In this document: positions 1 through 6,642 of the stretch, piece by piece
Numbering within the stretch: position 1 is the stretch's first letter
How the letters are laid out: every line of letters starts with the position of its first letter
From: Bacillota bacterium
GTDB taxonomy: Bacteria; Bacillota; Clostridia; Christensenellales; CAG-138
NCBI GenBank assembly: GCA_023453725.1
Contig: JAEXTB010000281.1
Coordinates: 1-12,007 of the forward strand
DNA length: 12,007 nucleotides
Direction: 5' to 3'
Position numbers and translations under genes: made by a program
Notes under the pieces: generated by a model
Seen by the model: only the letters and a program-made list of their open reading frames with translations
The model's database searches: none
Told to the model about the DNA's origin: nothing

Positions 1-16
1 CCTACTCATCTAGAAA

Positions 17-1897
17 TTACGGATTGACAAGCTCCAGATTATAGAGACCGGCAACACCGTAGCCGTTGATCATAACCAGCGGCGGGACGTTTTTGCCGTC
101 TCCCGCTTCGGGGAAGCTGGTCCACACGCTCTCGTTCACGGAGTGGAACATATCGGGGCGATACATCAGACCGAAGGAAGGAACATCGGTGAGATAGATT
201 TCGTTGATCCTGGTGTAGAGTTCCTTCAGCTTTACGGGGTCAGTCACGGTCGGGAGCTGCTTGATAATTTCATCGGCTTCCTTGTTCACATAACCGCCGT
301 AGTTGCCGATACCGTTGGTTTCAAGCAATGTGAATTCGCTGCTCATGAATTTGCGGATACGCTGCCAGGGCTGGGTCGGGCCGGCGGCGTCGTTCCACAT
401 CATGAAGATGTCATAATCGGTCTGTGCGGTATTGAACACGGTGGGAAGGAATACTTCCGCTTCGGGGAAGTTGGTGGTGATGTTGATGCCGATCTTCTGA
501 CCGGCGGCGGCCAAGATTTCCATTGCGGCCTGCCAGTCGGTCCAGCCGTTCGGGCAGCAGGCATTGTACTCAAGGTTCTTGCCGTCAATTTCGCGCCAGC
601 CATCGCCATCCTTATCCACGACGCCGGCCTCGTCGAGCAGCTTCTTCGCGCCTTCAATGTCGTTGCCGACCCACTGGAGGGGCTTGAGTTTGTCGTGATC
701 AAGAAGCGCTTGTTCACCGTCGGTGGGGATCATCATGGAACGCGGAGTCTGGGAGAAGGTCGGGCTCTGGTTGGTCATGGCGTTAGCAATGATCGCATCG
801 TAATCGATGGCCATGGCGATTGCCTTACGCACGGCCACGTTATCAAGGCCGAAGGACTTCATGTTGTACCATGCGGTTGGGATGGTGGCGCACACACCGT
901 ACGGAGCTTCGTCCATATAGGTGGAAATGGGCAGATTTTGCTTGAGCCAGAGATCCTGAACGTTAGCGATAAAGCCCTGGCAAACGTCGATCTCGCCGGC
1001 CGCAAACGCAACCTGCATGGCGTTGTTATCCGCATAGATGGTATGCGCGAGGTACTTGGGTACAGGTGCCTTTCCCCAAACGGCCTTTCCCCAATAGTTG
1101 TCATCGCGCACGAGAACAACCTTCTGATCGTCCGAGTGCATGAGCTTGTAGGGGCCGGACGCTACGAAATCATCGCAGAGTGCATTTTTAAAGGCATCCG
1201 CATCGCCGGCGGCAGTCGCCTCTACTTTTTCATAGTAGGCTTTCTGCGTGACGTACACTTTGCCGATATACTCAACGAGCATCAGCGGGTTCACGGGTTT
1301 TCCCTCGTCGTTGAGCTTCGCATAGATGACAACGGTAGAAGGATCTGTGGCTTCAATCTTTTCGATGAAGTCCTTGTATTCGTTGCCCATGTTGGAAGCG
1401 TACTTCACATGCGTTGCAAATGTGTAGGCAACATCTTCCGCGGTTACCGCGGTACCGTCGCTCCACTTCGCAGCGGGGTTGACCTTCACGGTCATCTGAG
1501 TCAGGTCCTCGTTCCAAGCATAATCGCCGTCGGCAAGCAGCGGGTACATTTTGCCATCGAGCATGTTGTACATGTACAGCGTCTCGTTCGTAATGATACG
1601 GGCGGACGCATTCTGCGTGATTGCCATAGAGTTGTTGGGGTCGGGATTGTAAGGACTCCAGCTTTTTACGGGGCCCCACTGCAGACCGCCGAAATACAGC
1701 GTCTCATTGCGGGGCAATTCCGAAGTGGGAGCCGGTTCGGTTGTAACTTCAGGTTCGGGTGCTGCGGTGGGTTCCGCTACGGGTGCGGCGGTAGGTTGTT
1801 CTGCAACCGGTGCTGTGGGCGTACAGCCAAACAGCGTCGTGATTGCCATGGATACCGCCAGAACAAGGGCCAAGAGTTTCCATGCCTTCGTTTTCAT
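17..1897 (-). CDS. ABC transporter substrate-binding lipoprotein, family 5 (peptide/oligosaccharide type)
   Basis: This is the extracytoplasmic receptor of an ABC importer, 626 residues. The N-terminus has a lysine-rich start, a hydrophobic segment at about 8-23 and a lipobox LFGC with Cys25, so the mature protein should be lipid-anchored. Residues 26-63 form a Pro/Thr/Ala/Glu linker. The family 5 (SBP_bac_5) fold is shown by the stretch 144-160 (KWSDG then VTAEDVAYTF) and by the VRKAIAMAIDYDAI segment near 356-369. Residues 428-439 (DKDGDGWREIDG) form an Asp-rich loop often seen in this family. An AGGAGG site six bases before the ATG fixes the start. Family 5 receptors bind peptides, nickel or oligosaccharides. 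The divergent beta-mannosidase suggests a manno-oligosaccharide, but this is inference. Permease and ATPase genes are not in the window and would lie to the left. The length is slightly above the usual 500-600 because of the linker. Confidence 0.9.
   Translation of the reverse strand: MKTKAWKLLALVLAVSMAITTLFGCTPTAPVAEQPTAAPVAEPTAAPEPEVTTEPAPTSELPRNETLYFGGLQWGPVKSWSPYNPDPNNSMAITQNASARIITNETLYMYNMLDGKMYPLLADGDYAWNEDLTQMTVKVNPAAKWSDGTAVTAEDVAYTFATHVKYASNMGNEYKDFIEKIEATDPSTVVIYAKLNDEGKPVNPLMLVEYIGKVYVTQKAYYEKVEATAAGDADAFKNALCDDFVASGPYKLMHSDDQKVVLVRDDNYWGKAVWGKAPVPKYLAHTIYADNNAMQVAFAAGEIDVCQGFIANVQDLWLKQNLPISTYMDEAPYGVCATIPTAWYNMKSFGLDNVAVRKAIAMAIDYDAIIANAMTNQSPTFSQTPRSMMIPTDGEQALLDHDKLKPLQWVGNDIEGAKKLLDEAGVVDKDGDGWREIDGKNLEYNACCPNGWTDWQAAMEILAAAGQKIGINITTNFPEAEVFLPTVFNTAQTDYDIFMMWNDAAGPTQPWQRIRKFMSSEFTLLETNGIGNYGGYVNKEADEIIKQLPTVTDPVKLKELYTRINEIYLTDVPSFGLMYRPDMFHSVNESVWTSFPEAGDGKNVPPLVMINGYGVAGLYNLELVNP
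1745..1816 (-). repeat. Three tandem 8-residue repeats in the lipoprotein linker
   Basis: Residues 28-51 of the lipoprotein read as three consecutive octads, TAPVAEQP, TAAPVAEP and TAAPEPEV, encoded by imperfect 24-bp tandem repeats. They lie just after the lipidated Cys25 and probably act as a flexible spacer between membrane anchor and binding domain. Such repeats can vary in copy number between strains. Confidence 0.7.
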
Positions 1898-1927
1898 GAC
1901 TATCCTCCTACTTTTGCTTTATTGTTA

Positions 1928-1947
1928 TGGCCGCATCATCACGGCCA
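1928..1947 (-). promoter_or_regulatory. GC-rich hairpin just upstream of the lipoprotein RBS
   Basis: Perfect 6-bp arms (TGGCCG and CGGCCA) flank an 8-base loop. The hairpin ends about 18 bases before the AGGAGG site of the lipoprotein gene. It is not followed by a U-tract, so it is not a terminator. It could stabilise the mRNA or affect translation; its function is not shown. Confidence 0.4.
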
Positions 1948-2040
1948 ATCGCATTCTTTGATGTAGAGGACGAACGCCACGCATACCAATATTTTTCTGT
2001 TTTAACCTGATGATTTCTCGCTAAGACCGAGCAGGATCGA

Positions 2041-2061
2041 TTACCGGGGCGGTAACACCGC
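2041..2061 (-). promoter_or_regulatory. Two overlapping, mutually exclusive hairpins in the leader
   Basis: Positions 2041-2055 form a dyad with arms TTACCG and CGGTAA. Positions 2049-2061 form another with arms GCGGT and ACCGC. They share the central bases, so only one can form at a time in RNA. The arrangement resembles a small switch but could also be a protein-binding site in DNA or chance. Confidence 0.35.
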
Positions 2062-2285
2062 TTTTGGTTGGGACTTCAAAAGATAAAAAGATCGACATCG
2101 GTGTCATAAGTTTACTCAAAAGAATTTTCCGGGTAACTTTCGGGTGATTTTGCTTAGAAGACAACACAAAAATACTTTCAAGTATAACCTTGGGATTTTG
2201 TGCGCTAGCCATGATAAGTGTCGGATATTTGATTCTGTGGGAAAAACAGGAATTTTCTTAATCGTTTTCGGACTTTTGTAACTCC

Positions 2286-2314
2286 ATTATATTTTTACAT
2301 GAAATTTCTGTCAA
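2286..2314 (-). promoter_or_regulatory. Perfect-consensus sigma-A promoter for the lipoprotein gene
   Basis: Read on the minus strand, TTGACA (2314-2309), a 17-base spacer and TATAAT (2291-2286) match the housekeeping consensus at all twelve positions. It points at the lipoprotein gene, whose start lies about 390 bases downstream. A promoter this strong usually needs downstream or repressor control, which fits the long leader. Confidence 0.8.
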
Positions 2315-2410
2315 GGAGAAATTTACATGCACTGCTGAAACTTTTTATTTACCGCATTTCCATGTGAGAATAGGACAACCTTACCCCTTTTATATGCTTC
2401 AAGCTTTCTT

Positions 2411-2440
2411 ATTATGTATCTTTATATCTAAATTATGTAT
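2411..2440. promoter_or_regulatory. Direct repeat with 21-bp period upstream of the mannosidase promoter
   Basis: The 9-mer ATTATGTAT occurs at 2411-2419 and again at 2432-2440, exactly 21 bp apart, about two helical turns. The second copy ends 15 bp before the -35 box of the rightward promoter. AraC-type activators often bind such direct repeats here. The region is very AT-rich, so chance repetition is possible. Confidence 0.35.
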
Positions 2441-2455
2441 ATTCTTTTTCCATCG

Positions 2456-2484
2456 TTGACAATTCAATTTCCATTGTTTAGTAT
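2456..2484 (+). promoter_or_regulatory. Putative sigma-A promoter of the mannosidase-MATE unit
   Basis: TTGACA at 2456-2461 is a perfect -35 box. A 17-base spacer leads to TAGTAT at 2479-2484, which matches the -10 consensus at four of six positions. The predicted start is near 2491, giving a leader of about 100 bases. An imperfect inverted repeat (2454-2466 against 2484-2495) brackets the two boxes and could be an operator. Confidence 0.6.
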
Positions 2485-2593
2485 GAATTCAAACGATTGC
2501 GCACATTTCATACACGTTCCACTTCATAGCCAAGCATCCATCCGTACTCACCCTATCGCTCATCTGTAATAAAAAATGAAAGGTCGTGCGGCT

Positions 2594-5020
2594 ATGCGCA
2601 AAGTTACTCTCAGCGGCGCATGGGAACTGCAGATTGTGGGAGAGGGACCGACATTCCCTGCTACGGTACCCGGCTCTGTCTATCATGATCTTCTTGCAGC
2701 AGGCTACATGGAAGACCCTTACTGGCGCGACAATGAGATTGCCGCGCTCGCACTGATGGACCATGATTTTGTGTATGAAAGGACATTCACCCTAACACAG
2801 GACCTATTCAACTGCGATGCGGTTCTGCTGCGGTGTGAAGGGCTTGATACCGTTGCCTCCCTTACCGTTAACGGTATGTTTGCGGGTGAAGCCTGCAACA
2901 TGCACCGCATCTATGAATTTGATGTAAAGGCTCTCATACATGCCGGGGATAACCATATCGCAATTACATTCCGCTCCCCTACCCGATACATCAAAGGAGC
3001 GTACGAAAAAAGCCGCGCGGACGGTACAAGTGACGCCATGACAGGGTTCCCGCTGCTGCGAAAAGCCCATTGCATGTTCGGATGGGATTGGGGCCCTCGG
3101 CTTCCGGATGCGGGCATCTGGCGGAATATCATGCTGCTGGGGATAGAGAGGGCACGTATCGAGGGCGTGTATGTCACGCAAACACACGAAGCGGATAGCG
3201 TTACGCTCCATATCCATACGGATGTTTCACGCCTTGCCCCCGCAGAATTCCACGTTAACGTCGCCGTCACCGCACCGGACGGCGAAGTCTACACGGCATC
3301 CGAGGAGAACTGCAAAATTTTAATCAAAAACCCTGCGCTCTGGTGGCCCAATGGCTTTGGAGCACAGCCCCTCTACACGGTAAACGTCGTGCTCCATTTT
3401 GAAGGCACCACGCTGGACACCTGGGAGCGGCGCATCGGCCTAAGGTCCATGACCATGCATATTGAAAAAGACGCTTGGGGCGAATGCTTCTGCCACCGCG
3501 TCAACGGCGTGGACATATTTGCCATGGGTGCAGACTATATCCCGGAGGACAACATCCTGCCCCGCGTCAACCCCGCGCGCACGCGCCGCCTGCTGGAAGA
3601 CGCCGCGGCAGCACATTTTAATGCCATCCGCGTTTGGGGCGGCGGTTATTATCCTGACAACTCTTTCTATGACGCCTGTGATGAACTGGGGCTGATTGTC
3701 TGGCAGGATTTTATGTTCGCCTGTGCGGTCTACAATTTAAGTGAATCGTTTGAGGAAAATATCCGGGCTGAAATTGCGGATAACGTGCGGCGGCTGCGGC
3801 ACCACGCGAGTTTGGGCCTCTGGTGCGGCAACAATGAGATGGAACAGTTCGTAGCCGAAGGCTTGTGGGTCTCCTCTCCCCGGCAAAAGGCGGACTACAT
3901 CAAGATGTATGAATACATTATCCCCGCAATTTTGAAGCAGGAGGATCCGGCTACATTCTACTGGCCCGCGAGTCCCTCCTCCGGCGGCAGCTTTGATTTC
4001 CCCAACGATCCGGACAGGGGTGACGTGCACTACTGGCAAGTATGGCATGGCGGGCTGCCGTTCCCGGATTACCGCAACCACCTGTTCCGCTATGTGTCGG
4101 AGTTCGGCTTTCAATCCTTTCCTTGCATGAAAACAATCGAATCGTTTACCGAACCGGAAGACCGCAATGTATTTTCCTACGTCATGGAAAAACACCAGCG
4201 CAACGCTTCAGCCAACAGCAAAATCATTGGGTATCTCGCCCAAATGTATCTTTACCCGCGCGATCTCCCTTCGCTCGTCTACGCCTCGCAGTTGTTGCAG
4301 GCGCAGGCTATGCAGTATGGCGTGGAGCACTGGCGCAGGAACCGCGGCCGCTGCATGGGTGCCGTCATCTGGCAGCTGAACGATTGCTGGCCGGTGGCAA
4401 GCTGGTCCTCCATCGATTATTACGGCCGATGGAAGGCGCTGCACTACTATGCCAAACGGTTCTTTGCGCCCGTGCTGCTTTCCTGTCATGAGGAGGGAGT
4501 GCTCTCGCAGAACACGAACGCCAACGCAGAGCCGTTCGCACTTACAAAAAGCGCAAGGCTCAATGTCAGCAACGAAACGCGTGAGACTTTAATTGGGAAA
4601 GTCGTCTGGTCACTGCGCAAACCTGACGCAAGTGTAATAGAGGAAGGTGCGTTTAGCGTATCCGTTCCTCCGCTTTCCGCCAAATGGCTACAGGAACAGG
4701 ATTTTTCGGGCCAGGATGAATTCGGCTGCTATTACAGCTACCACCTGGAGCAAGATGGCACGGTTATAGGTTTCGGCAGCGTTCTATTCTGTCCACCCAA
4801 GCATTTCCGGTTTGTAGATCCCAAGCTCAAAGCGACCGTAAACGGCGATACGATCATCGTCTCGGCAGAGGCCTATGCGCGCTCGGTGGAACTCCTGTGC
4901 GATACGGACGCGGTGCTCGAGGACAACTACTTTGACATGAACGGAGGCGAACGGTGCATCCGCATCCTTCGGGGAACCGTGACCTCTGTTTCTGTGCGAA
5001 GCGTTTACGACATACGATGA
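2594..5020 (+). CDS. Beta-mannosidase, glycoside hydrolase family 2
   Basis: The protein hydrolyses terminal beta-D-mannose residues from mannosides or manno-oligosaccharides (EC 3.2.1.25 type), probably in the cytoplasm since no signal peptide is seen. From this start it has 808 residues. The N-terminal jelly-roll sugar-binding domain begins with the GAWEL segment. An immunoglobulin-like domain and a TIM barrel follow, then a C-terminal beta domain. The barrel carries WCGNNE, whose Glu415 is the expected acid/base, and SEFGFQSFP, whose Glu503 is the expected nucleophile; their spacing suits the family. The IRVWGGGYYPDNSFYDACDELG stretch (346-367) is typical of GH2 mannosidases. An in-frame ATG at 2576 has no ribosome-binding site, whereas the ATG at 2594 has AAAGG ten bases upstream, so I chose the latter. 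The stop overlaps the MATE start. The exact glycan is unknown; a mannosylglycoprotein endo-mannosidase-like activity is less likely. Confidence 0.9.
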   Translation: MRKVTLSGAWELQIVGEGPTFPATVPGSVYHDLLAAGYMEDPYWRDNEIAALALMDHDFVYERTFTLTQDLFNCDAVLLRCEGLDTVASLTVNGMFAGEACNMHRIYEFDVKALIHAGDNHIAITFRSPTRYIKGAYEKSRADGTSDAMTGFPLLRKAHCMFGWDWGPRLPDAGIWRNIMLLGIERARIEGVYVTQTHEADSVTLHIHTDVSRLAPAEFHVNVAVTAPDGEVYTASEENCKILIKNPALWWPNGFGAQPLYTVNVVLHFEGTTLDTWERRIGLRSMTMHIEKDAWGECFCHRVNGVDIFAMGADYIPEDNILPRVNPARTRRLLEDAAAAHFNAIRVWGGGYYPDNSFYDACDELGLIVWQDFMFACAVYNLSESFEENIRAEIADNVRRLRHHASLGLWCGNNEMEQFVAEGLWVSSPRQKADYIKMYEYIIPAILKQEDPATFYWPASPSSGGSFDFPNDPDRGDVHYWQVWHGGLPFPDYRNHLFRYVSEFGFQSFPCMKTIESFTEPEDRNVFSYVMEKHQRNASANSKIIGYLAQMYLYPRDLPSLVYASQLLQAQAMQYGVEHWRRNRGRCMGAVIWQLNDCWPVASWSSIDYYGRWKALHYYAKRFFAPVLLSCHEEGVLSQNTNANAEPFALTKSARLNVSNETRETLIGKVVWSLRKPDASVIEEGAFSVSVPPLSAKWLQEQDFSGQDEFGCYYSYHLEQDGTVIGFGSVLFCPPKHFRFVDPKLKATVNGDTIIVSAEAYARSVELLCDTDAVLEDNYFDMNGGERCIRILRGTVTSVSVRSVYDIR

Positions 5021-6375
5021 ATGGTACCACAGTCAACATGACGGAGGGCAAGCCCCTCCGCCATATCCTTCTGTTCGCATGGCCGGTCATGGTAAGCATA
5101 CTGTTCCAGCAACTCTACCAGCTTGCAAACGCCGCTGTGGTCGGCCACTTTATCGGCGTCGACGCGTTCGCGGCGGTTGGTATGGCCGGGTATCTTTACT
5201 GGGTGGTTTTCAGCGTGACGCTCGGTTTTGCCCAGGGATTTGGCACGGTGTTTGCACAACGCTTTGGCGCAGAGGATGAAGTTGGTCTCAGGCGCGCCGT
5301 GGCGCAATCCATCGTTCTCACCGCCGTATTGGGTGCGGGGCTGACCGGGCTTTGCCTCCCGCTCATCCGGCCGCTGCTTGTATTGCTTAATACGCCCACG
5401 GAGATCGTAACGGATGTGTACGTGTATCTAAGCTGGATGCTGTGGAGTCTGTCGGTTGCATTCTTTTACAACACGGCCTCGGCGGTGTTGCGTGCGCTCG
5501 GCAACAGCCGCACGCCGCTTGCAGCCATACTGTTTGCGAGCATACTCAACATCGCCCTTGACTTACTCTTTGTGGGAGCGCTCCGTATGGGCGTTGCTGG
5601 CGCGGCTATGGCCACTGTAATTGCGACGCTGTTCTCGTTTTTGTATTGCCTTTATAAATTGGGGCAAATTCCGTTGGTTCGGGTGCAGAAAGCAGACTTT
5701 ACTGCTGATGACGGCACAACGCGGGAACTGATGCGCCTTGGAGCGCCGCTTGCCTTTCGAAACGCCGTAATCGGCGCGGGCGGGCTTATCATACAATATG
5801 TCATAAACGGATACGGAAAGCTCTTTGTGGCGGGCATGTCCGCGGCTAATAAATACTTTGGGGTCATGAACCTCATTGGAAGCGCTATTGATGCCGGATT
5901 TGCCGTATTCGTCGGGCAGAATTACGGTGCAAAACAGCTTCTGCGAATCAAAGAGGGTATGTATCTTGTATGGCGGATCGCCATAGTGAGCGCCATATGT
6001 ATCTCGGCAATTGCCATACTATTCGGGCAAAGCATGATCAAGCTGCTGGTTACTGGCGATGCTTACGAAATGACGCGCGTAACCGAGTTTGGTTACCACA
6101 ACCTGATCGGTATTTCCGTATGTCTTCCCGCGCTGTACCTGCTTTATACAACCCGCTCCGCGCTGCAGGGTATGGGTAACAGCGCAATCCCTATGCTCTC
6201 CGGGTTTGTGGAACTGATACTCCGCGTGCTGTCCGTGCTGATCTTGCCCATGCACTTGGGCGTATGGGGCGTCTACTTCGCCGAAGGCATCGGGTGGATC
6301 GGCTCCGCCATACTGGTCTGCTGTAGTTATTTTTTGGTGTTCCGCAAGCGCGCGGCGGCGCTCCAAACGACATAA
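5017..6375 (+). CDS. MATE family multidrug/organic cation antiporter
   Basis: This is an integral membrane protein of 452 residues, the usual size for MATE proteins, which expel organic compounds in exchange for Na+ or H+. About twelve hydrophobic segments are visible. The first, FAWPVMVSILFQQLYQLANAAVVG, is typical of family members, as is the internal duplication: LRALGNSRTP in the first half and LQGMGNSAIP in the second. The ATG at 5017 overlaps the mannosidase stop as ATGA, which suggests translational coupling. No good Shine-Dalgarno is present. A second ATG at 5038 (starting MTEGKP, a common N-terminus in this family) is an alternative start. The frame stays open upstream to 4954, but that part overlaps the mannosidase. 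The substrate cannot be predicted. Pairing with a glycosidase may mean export of a released aglycone or sugar-related compound, which is speculation. Confidence 0.88.
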   Translation: MNGTTVNMTEGKPLRHILLFAWPVMVSILFQQLYQLANAAVVGHFIGVDAFAAVGMAGYLYWVVFSVTLGFAQGFGTVFAQRFGAEDEVGLRRAVAQSIVLTAVLGAGLTGLCLPLIRPLLVLLNTPTEIVTDVYVYLSWMLWSLSVAFFYNTASAVLRALGNSRTPLAAILFASILNIALDLLFVGALRMGVAGAAMATVIATLFSFLYCLYKLGQIPLVRVQKADFTADDGTTRELMRLGAPLAFRNAVIGAGGLIIQYVINGYGKLFVAGMSAANKYFGVMNLIGSAIDAGFAVFVGQNYGAKQLLRIKEGMYLVWRIAIVSAICISAIAILFGQSMIKLLVTGDAYEMTRVTEFGYHNLIGISVCLPALYLLYTTRSALQGMGNSAIPMLSGFVELILRVLSVLILPMHLGVWGVYFAEGIGWIGSAILVCCSYFLVFRKRAAALQTT

Positions 6376-6401
6376 AAAAGCGGCGGGCTTTTGCTCGCCG
6401 C
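6374..6401 (-). terminator. Intrinsic terminator of the MFS / small-protein unit
   Basis: A 9-bp GC-rich stem with one wobble pair closes a 4-base loop at 6380-6401. On the minus strand it is followed directly by six T residues (6379-6374), a standard Rho-independent terminator for leftward transcription. On the plus strand no immediate U-tract follows, so it would be weak for the MATE transcript. The minus-strand U-tract overlaps the MATE stop codon. Confidence 0.8.
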
Positions 6402-6429
6402 AAAGATGCTTTTCGAGTTATCTCATCCG

Positions 6430-6642
6430 TTACTTCTGTTCGTTATAACCGCACAGCACCGTATCCGGCGCCTCGATTCCCCGAAAGTACCGGCAGAGGC
6501 TCACGTTTTTGACGGCGCACTTGTGCGCATTGCCGCCGTCGTGTTCGTTCCATGGGCAGGGCTGCTGCATCCAAGGAACGTCGGCCGCGCTGGTGAGGTC
6601 AATATCCATGTTTGCGCCGATCCGCTTTGTTATTTCTTCCAT
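6430..6642 (-). CDS. Small four-cysteine protein of unknown function
   Basis: This is a 70-residue acidic-to-neutral soluble protein that I cannot assign to a named family. Four cysteines lie at 29, 42, 50 and 64 (C-x12-C-x7-C-x13-C). Two histidines (34 and 40) and a conserved-looking core QQPCPWNEHD through HKCAVKNVSLCRYFRG accompany them. The pattern suggests a metal or iron-sulfur site, which is inference. A strong GGAGG lies seven bases before the ATG and inside the end of the upstream MFS gene, supporting real translation. The gene overlaps that MFS gene by 44 bases in another frame and ends 29 bases before the terminator hairpin, so both are likely co-transcribed. It resembles small conserved hypothetical proteins of Clostridia as I recall them, but this was not checked. 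Confidence 0.75.
   Translation of the reverse strand: MEEITKRIGANMDIDLTSAADVPWMQQPCPWNEHDGGNAHKCAVKNVSLCRYFRGIEAPDTVLCGYNEQK

Larger units (their letters stand above)
1898..2279 (-). promoter_or_regulatory. Long 5' leader of the substrate-binding lipoprotein gene
   Basis: If the consensus promoter at 2286-2314 is used, transcription starts near 2279 and the mRNA has about 380 untranslated bases. Visible structure includes a 6-bp GC-rich hairpin at 1928-1947, two mutually exclusive hairpins at 2041-2055 and 2049-2061, and an AT-rich hairpin at 2172-2185 followed on the minus strand by a short T-run. I do not recognise a known riboswitch or T-box. A 63-codon open frame at 2021-2212 lies inside the leader but has no ribosome-binding site and no recognisable product. 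The regulatory role is inferred only from length and structure. Confidence 0.45.

Noticed and set aside
143..1966. A 607-codon open frame on the plus strand, antisense to the lipoprotein gene.
   Set aside because: Its translation shows no domain and is rich in His, Arg and Gly. The lipoprotein frame has a signal peptide, lipobox and family motifs, so this is a codon-bias shadow.
2049..2065. Possible plus-strand terminator (5-bp stem followed by four T).
   Set aside because: The stem is too short and no rightward gene ends nearby. It is more likely part of the leader structure on the minus strand.
2021..2212. A 63-codon open frame on the minus strand in the AT-rich leader.
   Set aside because: It has no ribosome-binding site before its ATG and no recognisable product. 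It could be a leader ORF, but nothing supports translation.
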